A stretch of 15,323 nucleotides of DNA from contig JBBRDK010000091.1 in NCBI GenBank assembly GCA_038203955.1, positions 1-15,323 of the forward strand, read 5' to 3'. Shown piece after piece: positions 1-5,973 of the stretch (the first letter of the stretch is position 1; every line of letters starts with the position of its first letter). The notes under the pieces are model-generated. The model was not told the origin of the DNA. It saw nothing but the letters and a program-made list of their open reading frames with translations, and made no database searches. This DNA comes from JALYUA01 sp038203955. Its GTDB lineage: Bacteria; Acidobacteriota; Thermoanaerobaculia; UBA5066; Gp7-AA6. The translations under genes were made by a program, and so were the position numbers.

Positions 1-131
1 CGACTGGCACGATGATGACCACACCGTCGATGGACATGACGCCCTCTGCGATGTCGACGCCTGCCGCTTCGGGAAGCATGACGACGACGACCGACACCAA
101 GACGACGACGTCCACGGCGACCAAGAAGTAG
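1..131 (+). CDS. 3' end of an unidentified gene with a Thr-rich tail (partial)
   Basis: An open frame enters from the left edge (first full codon at 3) and stops at TAG 129-131. The 42 visible residues are low complexity, dominated by Thr with Met, Ser, Pro and Ala, and end in Lys-Lys. No domain is visible and the family cannot be named; such tails occur on secreted or surface proteins, but that is only a guess. A real gene end is supported by the intrinsic terminator that follows 21 bp after the stop codon. A chance open frame cannot be excluded. Confidence 0.5.
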   Translation, partial: TGTMMTTPSMDMTPSAMSTPAASGSMTTTTDTKTTTSTATKK

Positions 132-152
132 TTCCAAACCAAGCTGGATAGG

Positions 153-181
153 AAAAGGGCCTCCGCTCGGGGGCCTTTTTT
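153..181 (+). terminator. Rho-independent terminator
   Basis: The arms GGCCTCC (158-164) and GGGGGCC (169-175) pair with one T-G wobble around a GCTC loop. A run of A lies before the stem and six T (176-181) follow it, so the helix can extend by A-T pairs. It ends the Thr-rich gene and insulates the RiPP precursor at 372. The remaining 190 bp up to 371 hold no gene. The only promoter-like element there is a weak TAGACT at 291-296 with no convincing -35. Confidence 0.85.
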
Positions 182-371
182 CTTTGCCCCTGGTCGCGTT
201 CTTGCGCGCCGGCGATCGCATTCAGTGGGCTCGACGACCCTGGCGTGAGGTGACTGCGTGTCCGTCGTCCGTCGGCCCGACCGGATTGGATAGACTGTCT
301 TCGCCTTCTCGCCGCCGGACGAAAACGGCAATCAAAGAGCGCTTTTCTGGAATCGAGAAGAAGGAGCGGCC

Positions 372-707
372 ATGAGCGACGAACAGGGCAGGCAACCCAC
401 CGCCGGGCAGGAAACGATATTGGGCCAGCTCATTGCCAGGTGCTGGGCGGACGATGGCTTCAAGCAGAAGCTGTCGGCCGACCCGGAGGCCGTGCTGAAG
501 GCGGCGGGTGTGGAGTGGCCCGCGGGCACCTCGGTCAGGGTGCTGGTCAACGACGAGAAGGTGTTTCATCTGGTCATTCCGGCCAGGCCGACGGACTTGT
601 CGGACGAGGATCTGGACAAGGTTGCGGGCGGCCGGATGGAGGCCCAGCTGAACTCCAGGGGGGTGAACCCCCTGGTGATATCCCGGGACAGGGCGCTGAA
701 CAGTTAG
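372..707 (+). CDS. NHLP-type (nitrile hydratase-like leader) RiPP precursor peptide
   Basis: 111 aa. Residues about 14-82 match the nitrile hydratase alpha-like leader of NHLP/TOMM precursors: an N-terminal helix (LIARCWADDGFKQKL), then DPEAVLKAAGVEWPAG, then a strand-rich segment (VRVLVNDEKVFHLVIP) and the acidic LSDEDLDKVAGG end. Gly86-Gly87 is the expected cleavage site for a C39-type peptidase/exporter. The remaining 24 residues (88-111) would be the core: Asn/Ser/Arg-rich, with no Cys and no Thr. This is not nitrile hydratase itself, because the metal-binding Cys cluster is absent. The start is fixed by AAGGAG at 361-366, 5 bp before ATG. In known systems the leader recruits maturases, and an NHLM-type ABC transporter cleaves and exports. 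None of these is visible, though only 371 bp lie upstream. The family call is from motif recognition; the product is unknown. Confidence 0.88.
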   Translation: MSDEQGRQPTAGQETILGQLIARCWADDGFKQKLSADPEAVLKAAGVEWPAGTSVRVLVNDEKVFHLVIPARPTDLSDEDLDKVAGGRMEAQLNSRGVNPLVISRDRALNS

Positions 708-726
708 GGCGACCGCGTTTCGATCT

Positions 727-797
727 CCGATCGAGTTGACCGCGGAGTACCGCGGCCGTCTCGCTCCCGTCGGTCGCTCGGCTCCCGATTCCCGGCC
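727..797 (+). repeat. 71-bp inverted repeat, left copy
   Basis: This segment is the reverse complement of 1887-1957 with a single mismatch (70/71). The two copies bracket the GGDEF gene. It begins 19 bp after the RiPP precursor stop. It contains CCGCGG-AGTA-CCGCGG (741-756), which can form a 6-bp stem with a 4-nt loop. The match stops abruptly on both sides, and no flanking target-site duplication is seen. It may be a dispersed intergenic repeat family or the ends of a mobile or invertible cassette. Confidence 0.93.
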
Positions 798-802
798 CCG
801 GT

Positions 803-808
803 TAGACT
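803..808 (+). promoter_or_regulatory. Candidate -10 element (TAGACT) just upstream of the GGDEF start
   Basis: TAGACT lies in a short AT-rich patch between the left inverted repeat and the TTG start at 816. Transcription would begin near the start codon, giving a nearly leaderless mRNA, consistent with the lack of a Shine-Dalgarno sequence. No -35 box is evident. Weak evidence. Confidence 0.25.
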
Positions 809-815
809 TTTCCCA

Positions 816-1886
816 TTGCTCCCCTTCTGGGTCGACATCGTTCTCGTTCTCGCCGCGGCGGGAGCGACGGCGTCCGCGCTCTCTCTTCGCGCGCGGGAGC
901 GCCGAGCGCTCGCCCGGCTGGCTGTGCGGGAGCGGCGCGGCCACTTTCTGGGGGAGTCGCCGGATCTCCGTCAGATCCTGAAGCACGCGTTTTCGGCGGC
1001 GGCCGAGGTGCTTCCCGTCACCCGCTTCGATCTTTACCGCGTGGGTTCCGACTTCCGGGTCGAAGAGGTCTGGGCCGTCTCATCACCCGGGCCCGGCGCG
1101 GATCCTGAGCCCGTCCTCGAAACGAACAGCTCGCATCTCGATGAACGGATCGATCCGGCACGGCTGCGGGAGATCACCGCCACGGAAACGGACAGATCCT
1201 TCGCGCCGCGCGACCTGCTCTCGGGCGGGCCGCCCTCGCGGCGCCTCCGGCTCCCCCTCTACTCGGGCGACCGGCTGATCGCTCACCTCGACCTGACGAG
1301 CTCCGAGACGATCGCGGACGCCACCCGCGAGGAGATCCGATCCCTGCTCGGCCCCTTGACCGCCTCCCTCCATGCGTTTCGCAACTGGACGATCGCCGTC
1401 ACGGACGAGCTGTCGGGCCTGGCCTCGCGACGCTATTTCGAGACGCGGCTCTCCGAGGAATGGGCGCGGCGGGCCCGGTACGGCGGCGACCTCGCGGTCG
1501 CCTCGTTCGACCTCGACCGTTTCAAAGCGGTGAACGATTCCCTGGGCCACGCCGCGGGAGACGTCGCCATCCGGCGGTTCGGCGAGATCGTGCGCGACGC
1601 GGTCCGCAGCTCCGACATCGCCTGCCGGTACGGAGGCGAGGAGTTCGCCGTTCTTTTTCCGGAGACCTCCGGCGAAGCGGCCCTCGCCGTGGCCGAGCGC
1701 ATCCGGTCGGCCGTTGAGGCGGAGGTCTTCGACAGCGCCGGGACGCCGTTCCGGATCACGGTCTCGGGCGGGGTCGCGGACGCGCGCGGAGCTGCCGACC
1801 GGGAGAGTCTTCTCGTCCAGGCGGACAAGGCCCTCTATGCGGCGAAGGGGGCGGGGCGAGACAGGATCGAGGCGTATCCGGCCTGA
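816..1886 (+). CDS. Membrane-anchored GAF-like/GGDEF diguanylate cyclase
   Basis: 356 aa. Makes cyclic di-GMP from two GTP. Residues about 4-23 form one hydrophobic segment, likely an inner-membrane anchor. Residues about 48-190 look like a GAF-type sensor. Residues about 195-353 are the GGDEF domain: DELSGLASRRYFE entry, FDLDRFKAVND (231-241), LGHAAGD (244-250), the active-site loop RYGGEEF (271-277) and ADKALYAAKGAGRDR near the end. Catalytic residues appear intact. The inhibitory product-binding I-site RxxD is present (Arg264-Asp267, five residues before GGEEF), implying feedback inhibition. The frame is open from 708, but TTG at 816 is the first usable start and leads directly into the membrane segment. 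There is no Shine-Dalgarno sequence. The gene sits exactly between two 71-bp inverted repeats, its stop codon abutting the right copy. The sensed ligand is unknown. Confidence 0.92.
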   Translation: MLPFWVDIVLVLAAAGATASALSLRARERRALARLAVRERRGHFLGESPDLRQILKHAFSAAAEVLPVTRFDLYRVGSDFRVEEVWAVSSPGPGADPEPVLETNSSHLDERIDPARLREITATETDRSFAPRDLLSGGPPSRRLRLPLYSGDRLIAHLDLTSSETIADATREEIRSLLGPLTASLHAFRNWTIAVTDELSGLASRRYFETRLSEEWARRARYGGDLAVASFDLDRFKAVNDSLGHAAGDVAIRRFGEIVRDAVRSSDIACRYGGEEFAVLFPETSGEAALAVAERIRSAVEAEVFDSAGTPFRITVSGGVADARGAADRESLLVQADKALYAAKGAGRDRIEAYPA

Positions 1887-1957
1887 GGCCGGGAATCGGG
1901 AGCCGAGCGACCAACGGGAGCGAGACGGCCGCGGTACTCCGCGGTCAACTCGATCGG
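1887..1957 (-). repeat. 71-bp inverted repeat, right copy
   Basis: Reverse complement of 727-797 with one mismatch. It starts at the base after the GGDEF stop codon (1884-1886) and merges with the heptamer array at its right end. It contains the CCGCGG-TACT-CCGCGG stem-loop. Identity over 71 bp with a sharp boundary indicates a recent common origin of the two copies. Confidence 0.93.
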
Positions 1958-2030
1958 GAATCGGGAATCGGGAATCGGGAATCGGGAATCGGGAATCGGG
2001 AATCGGGAATCGGGAATCGGGAATCGGGAA
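1954..2030. repeat. Heptamer tandem array, 11 perfect TCGGGAA units
   Basis: Eleven perfect 7-bp units run from 1954 to 2030, followed by one degenerate unit (TCGAGGG). The first four bases overlap the right inverted repeat. It resembles the short tandemly repeated (STRR) heptamers described in cyanobacteria and other bacteria. Perfect units suggest recent expansion by slippage. The intergenic stretch 1887-2116 holds no gene beyond these repeats; a TATAGT hexamer at 2100-2105 could be the -10 of the gene at 2117. Confidence 0.97.
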
Positions 2031-2116
2031 TCGAGGGTAAATCGAAACCCGTCCTCGCCCTTCGGCTTGTGTCCCCGCGCGCCGGCTGAGTTCTCCCCTT
2101 ATAGTCCTGAGGTGAC

Positions 2117-2359
2117 ATGAGAGTTTCCGAGGAGCCCGCTGACCCGGAGGCCATCTCCGCGCTCGTCGACGAGATGATCGACTCGCAGCGAGTCCGCCTG
2201 ATGGAGATCGCCCGGCGCATCGACCCGACCCTGTCCGCCGACGATCTGATGCAGCCCCACGACCATCCGAAGGTCGCGACGCATTCCGACTTCCAGTTCG
2301 AGGACGGAATCCTGGCGGGCTATCTCGCCGTCCGGGCCGCTCTCCGCGCGAGGCGGTAG
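2117..2359 (+). CDS. Small hypothetical protein
   Basis: 80 aa, not assigned to a named family. It is an acidic, probably helical N-terminal half (DEMIDSQRVRLMEIARRIDP), a SADDLMQPHDHP turn, then an aromatic segment (DFQFEDGILAGYLAVRAAL) and a basic end. No signal peptide or membrane segment. The start is supported by GAGG at 2109-2112 before ATG, with a TATAGT hexamer at 2100-2105. The coding-like composition and the conserved-looking aspartate, histidine and aromatic pattern suggest a real gene. Its 3' end overlaps the convergent small gene (2320-2550) by 40 bp. A soluble cytoplasmic protein is the likeliest reading. Confidence 0.7.
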   Translation: MRVSEEPADPEAISALVDEMIDSQRVRLMEIARRIDPTLSADDLMQPHDHPKVATHSDFQFEDGILAGYLAVRAALRARR

Positions 2360-2550
2360 AGCCAGGCCCGGCCCGATCCCCGGGCCCGGTCGGCTCGGAA
2401 AAGACTCTCCAGGGTCTCGGAGTGCGTCGCGATCCAGCGATCGTCGTCGGGGCGCACGCCGAGCTGGCCCAGCCAGGCGCCGGTCTCCCTCGCCAGCTGA
2501 AGGAGCGCCTCCTGCGAAGCGGGCGAAGGCGTCTCGCGCTTTCCCTTCAT
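2320..2550 (-). CDS. Small hypothetical protein coupled to the glycosyltransferase
   Basis: 76 aa starting MKGKRETPSP and ending in a Leu/Ala/Arg-rich helix. No known domain. Its ATG overlaps the stop of the upstream glycosyltransferase as ATGA (2547-2550), a typical arrangement for translational coupling, and its codons are mostly G/C-ending like its neighbours. A mid-segment (GVRPDDDRWIATHSETLESL) looks like ordinary globular sequence. The last 40 bp overlap the convergent gene 2117-2359. It could be the last cistron of the polysaccharide operon or a chance open frame. Confidence 0.5.
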   Translation of the reverse strand: MKGKRETPSPASQEALLQLARETGAWLGQLGVRPDDDRWIATHSETLESLFRADRARGSGRAWLYRLARRAARTAR

Positions 2551-3644
2551 GGCGTCTGGATTCCCACGGCGGACAGGAGCGCGGAGATCGCGGCGTCCCA
2601 AGTCAGCTCCGACACGCGGGCGCGGCCGCGCTCTCCCATCGCCCGGAGGACCTCGACCTCTCCCCAACCCACGCGCATGGCGGCCCCCACCGCCTCGGGC
2701 CGGGGCGGCACGACGAACCCGGTCACGCCGTCCTCGACGAACTCGAGCGGCCCGCCCGCATCGTCGGTCGTGAGGACCGGTTTTCCGGACAGGAACGCCT
2801 CGAGCGGGACGTATCCCAGGTCCTCGCCCGCCGGGGGCACGACGACGATCCGCGCGCCGGCATAGAGGTCGAGAAGCTCCTCGTCCTCGGCCCGGCCGAT
2901 CCAGCGAATCCTGGCCCCGACGCCGAGCTCGGCCGCCAGGCGCCGGCAGCGCTCCTCTTCCGGCCCGCGGCCCACCAGAACCAGCCGGGCGTCCGGCGCG
3001 TGCGCGAGAGCCGCGACGGCGACGTCCGCCCGCTTCCACGCGTCGAGCCGCCCGACGCAGAGCGCATAGTCCCCGAAGGGGCCGTTCCGGTAGCGCCCCG
3101 CCAGAGGGGGTGGATGGTAGAGAGGCTCGCTCGCGATCCCGTTGAACCGCGCGAGACGCTCGGCCACGGTGCGGGAGTTGGCGAAAACCCGGCGGGCCTC
3201 GGTCAGACCGACGCGGTCGACCTGCGCGATCGCCTCGCGCGTGCGCCGGTCCTCCGGATTCGATGTGAAATCGCTGTACGCGGTCCCGAACTGGTCGTAC
3301 GCCTGCCGGTACTGGTGGATCAGCCAGACGATCTTGTTGGGATGCCGGGCGGCGTAGCTCGGAAACCGGGTCGCGATCACGGCGTCCACCCGCCGGCCGG
3401 AAAACTCCGAGAGGTCGAGACTCCGCCACGCCAGGGCGCTTCGGACGAGGTCGAATCGCTCGCGCTCGATCAGCGGCATCGTGACCAGGTCCGCCTCGAC
3501 GCCCCGGCGCTTCAGCTCATCCGTCAGACGCCGGACGTGCTTCTCGGCGCCTCCCTCGGAAAACGGGCTCTGGACCCCGAGGACGAGAACTCGCGGCGGC
3601 AGGCTCACCGTGTCGAGCGAGAGCGAGCCGAATCGCCGCGACAA
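2547..3644 (-). CDS. GT4-family glycosyltransferase
   Basis: 365 aa. A GT-B fold retaining glycosyltransferase that moves sugars from nucleotide-sugar donors to a lipid-linked or surface glycan. The N-terminal half carries the Gly-rich acceptor loop SEGGAEKHV (29-37). The C-terminal half has CVGRLDAWKR (196-205, donor phosphate-binding Arg/Lys), VLVGRGPE (222-229) and the catalytic-region E-x7-E motif (Glu274 to Glu282, EDLGYVPLE), followed by GKPVLTTDDAGGPLEFVEDG. It lies 13 bp downstream of a methyltransferase of the kind found in O-antigen clusters and overlaps the next small ORF by ATGA, so these three genes form an operon. The listed start is TTG (3644). GTG at 3608, which begins MSLPPRVLVLG, fits the usual family start better and is a good alternative. 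Neither has a clear Shine-Dalgarno sequence. Donor and acceptor cannot be told from sequence. Confidence 0.92.
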   Translation of the reverse strand: MSRRFGSLSLDTVSLPPRVLVLGVQSPFSEGGAEKHVRRLTDELKRRGVEADLVTMPLIERERFDLVRSALAWRSLDLSEFSGRRVDAVIATRFPSYAARHPNKIVWLIHQYRQAYDQFGTAYSDFTSNPEDRRTREAIAQVDRVGLTEARRVFANSRTVAERLARFNGIASEPLYHPPPLAGRYRNGPFGDYALCVGRLDAWKRADVAVAALAHAPDARLVLVGRGPEEERCRRLAAELGVGARIRWIGRAEDEELLDLYAGARIVVVPPAGEDLGYVPLEAFLSGKPVLTTDDAGGPLEFVEDGVTGFVVPPRPEAVGAAMRVGWGEVEVLRAMGERGRARVSELTWDAAISALLSAVGIQTP

Positions 3645-3657
3645 GCGCCGGGTGCGA

Positions 3658-4860
3658 TCACGCGCCGCCGGGCCCTTCGGGGGACCGGGCGAGGACGGCG
3701 TAGTCCTGCGGCCCGAACAGGAGACCGTTCAACTTCACGTCGTTGGCTGAGGACTCCTCGAGCCGCTCTTCAAGGGGAAGGGGGGAAAGGAGCTCGATGC
3801 GCACGTCGGCGAACCCGGCCGCCTGCGCCAGGAACCGCAGGGCCTCCGGCGGCACGGGCCTCACGTGCGAGGGGTCCAGAAAAAACGCCTTCCACGCGGA
3901 CAGCGAGTCGGTGTTGATCGTCTCGGCGACGAGAAGACCGCCGGGCGCCAGCGCGCGGCGCGCCTCGCGCAGAAACGCGAAGACCCCTTCCGGGGTCCAG
4001 TGCTCCACGACCTGCAGGGCGACGACCGCCCCCAGAGAGCCCCCCGGCCGGCCCGCCAGGAATGCGAGACCGTCTCCCTCTACGACGTCGAGTCCGCGCG
4101 AGCGGCATTCCGCCGCGCCGATCGGATTCACTTCGACGCCGGACGCCGGCAGTCCCGCCTCGCGCAGGAGATCGAGGAACTCGCCGCGCCCGCACCCCAC
4201 GTCCAGAACCGGGCCCGGCGCGCCCGCGAGAAACGGAAGATAAGAGCGCTGCTTGCGCGAAACGTCTTCCGGCGATCCGCGGAACCGCTCTTCGAACAGG
4301 CTGTACACGGCGGGAGGCATCGCGGGTGGACCGGAGGGCGATCCGCCGCCGCTCCCGGCGCTCGAGATCGCAGCGCGGGACGCCTGTCCGCCTGCCGGGG
4401 CTCCCGCTTCCAGGAGCGCGAAACGGCCGTCGTAAATGGCGCCGCGCCGCTCCCAGGCGGCGGACCAGCGTGCGCGCTCCGCCTCTTCCCGCTCCACGCG
4501 GAGGATGGCATCCAGGCGCCGCTGCCGCTCCCGCGCGAGGCCCTCCCGGAGCGCGTCCAAGGCCTCCAGGGTCAGGGCATTGAACGAGGCCTGGTCCCGC
4601 CACACGAATCGGAGCGCGCGAACCGCCGCGCGCTTGATGCCCGAGAGCCTAACCCCCGGGGGCACCGAAGGCGTCATATGCCCCTGCGCCCGTTCCGCCG
4701 CCCGATGGACAGTCTTCTCCTCGGCGCTGGCGGAGTCCGGAGCCACGGGAAGAACTCCGGCCGGAGCGGAAGCGGCGACGGCGCGCCGGACTTCGTCCGC
4801 GAGAAGCCTCGTCCTATCGCGCTCGGAGCTCACCGCATCGAGGATATAAGAGGCTGGCAT
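3658..4860 (-). CDS. SAM-dependent methyltransferase, polysaccharide-biosynthesis type
   Basis: 400 aa. The C-terminal half is a class I Rossmann methyltransferase: VLDVGCGRGEF (218-228, SAM-binding motif I), the acidic GVEVNP strand end (241-246), GDGLAFL (262-268) and LQVVEHW (282-288). The following LxPGGLLVAETIN and DPSHVRPVPPEALRFL segments are characteristic of O-antigen-associated methyltransferases such as the WbdD-like group that modify glycan chain ends. Residues about 92-140 are helical and charged, probably a coiled coil; residues 152-185 are a Gly/Ala/Ser/Pro linker. The start chosen is ATG 4860 (MPASYILDAV). GTG at 4833 is an alternative, and longer upstream extensions lie in low-quality sequence. 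It heads the operon with the glycosyltransferase and diverges from the membrane protein at 4900, 39 bp away. The substrate is inferred only from context. Confidence 0.88.
   Translation of the reverse strand: MPASYILDAVSSERDRTRLLADEVRRAVAASAPAGVLPVAPDSASAEEKTVHRAAERAQGHMTPSVPPGVRLSGIKRAAVRALRFVWRDQASFNALTLEALDALREGLARERQRRLDAILRVEREEAERARWSAAWERRGAIYDGRFALLEAGAPAGGQASRAAISSAGSGGGSPSGPPAMPPAVYSLFEERFRGSPEDVSRKQRSYLPFLAGAPGPVLDVGCGRGEFLDLLREAGLPASGVEVNPIGAAECRSRGLDVVEGDGLAFLAGRPGGSLGAVVALQVVEHWTPEGVFAFLREARRALAPGGLLVAETINTDSLSAWKAFFLDPSHVRPVPPEALRFLAQAAGFADVRIELLSPLPLEERLEESSANDVKLNGLLFGPQDYAVLARSPEGPGGA
4841..4852. promoter_or_regulatory. Candidate promoter element (GATATAAG) between divergent genes
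   Basis: An AT-rich GATATAAG patch stands out at the start of the methyltransferase gene, next to the divergent 39-bp intergenic gap. On the plus strand it could be a -10 for the membrane protein at 4900. On the minus strand TTATATC could serve the methyltransferase if that gene starts at 4833. No -35 is clear. Confidence 0.25.
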
Positions 4861-4899
4861 TCCGGATGCAACCTCGGGAGCCCGCCGGAACGCGCCCGC

Positions 4900-5889
4900 A
4901 TGATCCCAACCGCCGCCCGCGCCGTCGAGCGCCTCTTCGGGGGGGCCTTGCTGCCCGCCGCCGGATCGTTGCGCCTGGCCGCGCTCGCCTCCCTCGGGCT
5001 CGTCGTGATCCTCGCGATCGCGGGGATCGTCCGGGCCGTGGCGGCCCGGCGTTATGGCTGGGAGACGGGCTCTCTCGTCCGCTGCCGGAGCTGCGCGCGC
5101 CCGGTCGCGGACCCGGCTCTCGTGGAGTGTCCGGAAGGTCATCCGGTCCGGTTTCCTCCCGGGGCCGCCGCGCGGGAGATGCGCCGCCAGGCGGCGGGAA
5201 CCCGGCGCGACTGGGTCGCTCCGGCCGCGGCCGCGGGATGCGCCGCGATCGTCGCCCTCGCGCTGGTGTCAGCGCGCGCCTTCCGGATCGCCGATTCCGC
5301 CGCGCCTCCGCTGGCCGCCATCGCAGGCGCGGCCGGGTTCCTGTTCTCTGCGGGGGCATTGCTCGCCGCGCTGCGCGCCGTCTCCCCCGGCGTTCACGGC
5401 GCCTTCGGACGCCTCCTCGCGTGCGGGGGCGCCGCGGTCGCCGTCGCTCCCGCGCTCTTCTTCCTCGTCTTGACGCGCGCCGCCGACCCGCCCGGTCCGC
5501 GCACGCTGGGAAGCCTGTGGCGCACGCCGTCGGCGCTCTACGTCTCCGACGGCGGGAAAGCGCGCCGTTCGGCGCCCCCGGCCGAAGCCGTCGAGGCCGA
5601 CGTCGTCTCCGTGGGATCGCCGCTGCTCGGGTCTTCGTGGGAGGGGCTCGCGCACCTGCGCGCGGGCGGGCAGGCGTTTCCCTGGCGGGGCCGCTCCGGC
5701 AGCGCCGCCCGGAGCTTCGCGAGCGTTCCACGCCTCCTGACGGCGTTCGGCTTCTCCGTCACGCGAAGCTGGCGTCCCATCGCCGCGCCCGTGAACGAAA
5801 GAATCTGGATCGTGAGCGGCCCCGGCGGGATCGCGTTCACGACGGCCTCCGAGCGGGAGGAGGGGAAGGCGCCCGATTTGAGGAAGTGA
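4900..5889 (+). CDS. Multi-pass membrane protein with zinc-ribbon-like motif
   Basis: 329 aa, unrecognised family. There are about four predicted membrane helices (roughly 27-49, 107-126, 137-160, 171-193). A loop between the first two carries CRSC (62-65) and CPEGH (77-81), a C-x2-C...C-x3-H arrangement that looks like a metal-binding ribbon. Residues about 200-329 form a soluble Ser/Arg/Gly-rich tail with Trp-containing strands. The open frame extends far upstream of 4900, but that part is antisense to the methyltransferase. ATG at 4900 is the first start beyond it and leads into the first hydrophobic helix. No strong Shine-Dalgarno sequence. It is followed directly by two heptamer arrays and a convergent permease gene. 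Function unknown. Confidence 0.75.
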   Translation: MIPTAARAVERLFGGALLPAAGSLRLAALASLGLVVILAIAGIVRAVAARRYGWETGSLVRCRSCARPVADPALVECPEGHPVRFPPGAAAREMRRQAAGTRRDWVAPAAAAGCAAIVALALVSARAFRIADSAAPPLAAIAGAAGFLFSAGALLAALRAVSPGVHGAFGRLLACGGAAVAVAPALFFLVLTRAADPPGPRTLGSLWRTPSALYVSDGGKARRSAPPAEAVEADVVSVGSPLLGSSWEGLAHLRAGGQAFPWRGRSGSAARSFASVPRLLTAFGFSVTRSWRPIAAPVNERIWIVSGPGGIAFTTASEREEGKAPDLRK

Positions 5890-5896
5890 GGGGAAG

Positions 5897-5924
5897 TTGA
5901 GAGTTGAGAGTTAAGGGTCGAGAG
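5897..5924. repeat. Heptamer array A, four TTGAGAG-type units
   Basis: Four consecutive 7-bp units: TTGAGAG, TTGAGAG, TTAAGGG, TCGAGAG. They begin 7 bp after the membrane protein stop. They share the 7-bp period of the 1954-2030 array but have a different sequence and are partly degenerate. Confidence 0.8.
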
Positions 5925-5938
5925 TCCGGCCTTCCTGA

Positions 5939-5973
5939 CTGACAACTGATAACTGACAACTGACGACTGACAC
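5939..5973. repeat. Heptamer array B, five CTGACAA-type units
   Basis: Five consecutive 7-bp units: CTGACAA, CTGATAA, CTGACAA, CTGACGA, CTGACAC. The array ends at the base adjacent to the stop codon of the convergent permease gene (5974). Together with array A it fills the 84-bp gap between the two convergent genes. Confidence 0.85.

Noticed and set aside
372..707. Nitrile hydratase alpha subunit
   Set aside because: Half the expected length, no metal-binding Cys cluster, and a Gly-Gly site followed by a short core; the precursor reading fits better.
727..797. Classic intrinsic terminator of the RiPP precursor
   Set aside because: The stem-loop has no T-run, and the same unit occurs inverted downstream of the GGDEF gene, so a repeat element explains it better.
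1954..2030. Possible CRISPR array
   Set aside because: The units are 7 bp and contiguous with no spacers.
1945..2040. Repeated peptide frames across the heptamer array, on both strands
   Set aside because: The period-7 DNA repeat reads as a 7-residue peptide repeat in any open frame. No ribosome site or independent coding signal.
3865..4899. Plus-strand extension of the membrane protein back to 3865
   Set aside because: It is antisense to the methyltransferase, whose motifs are clear. The extension is Arg/Gly-rich with no domain, and ATG 4900 gives a sensible membrane protein.
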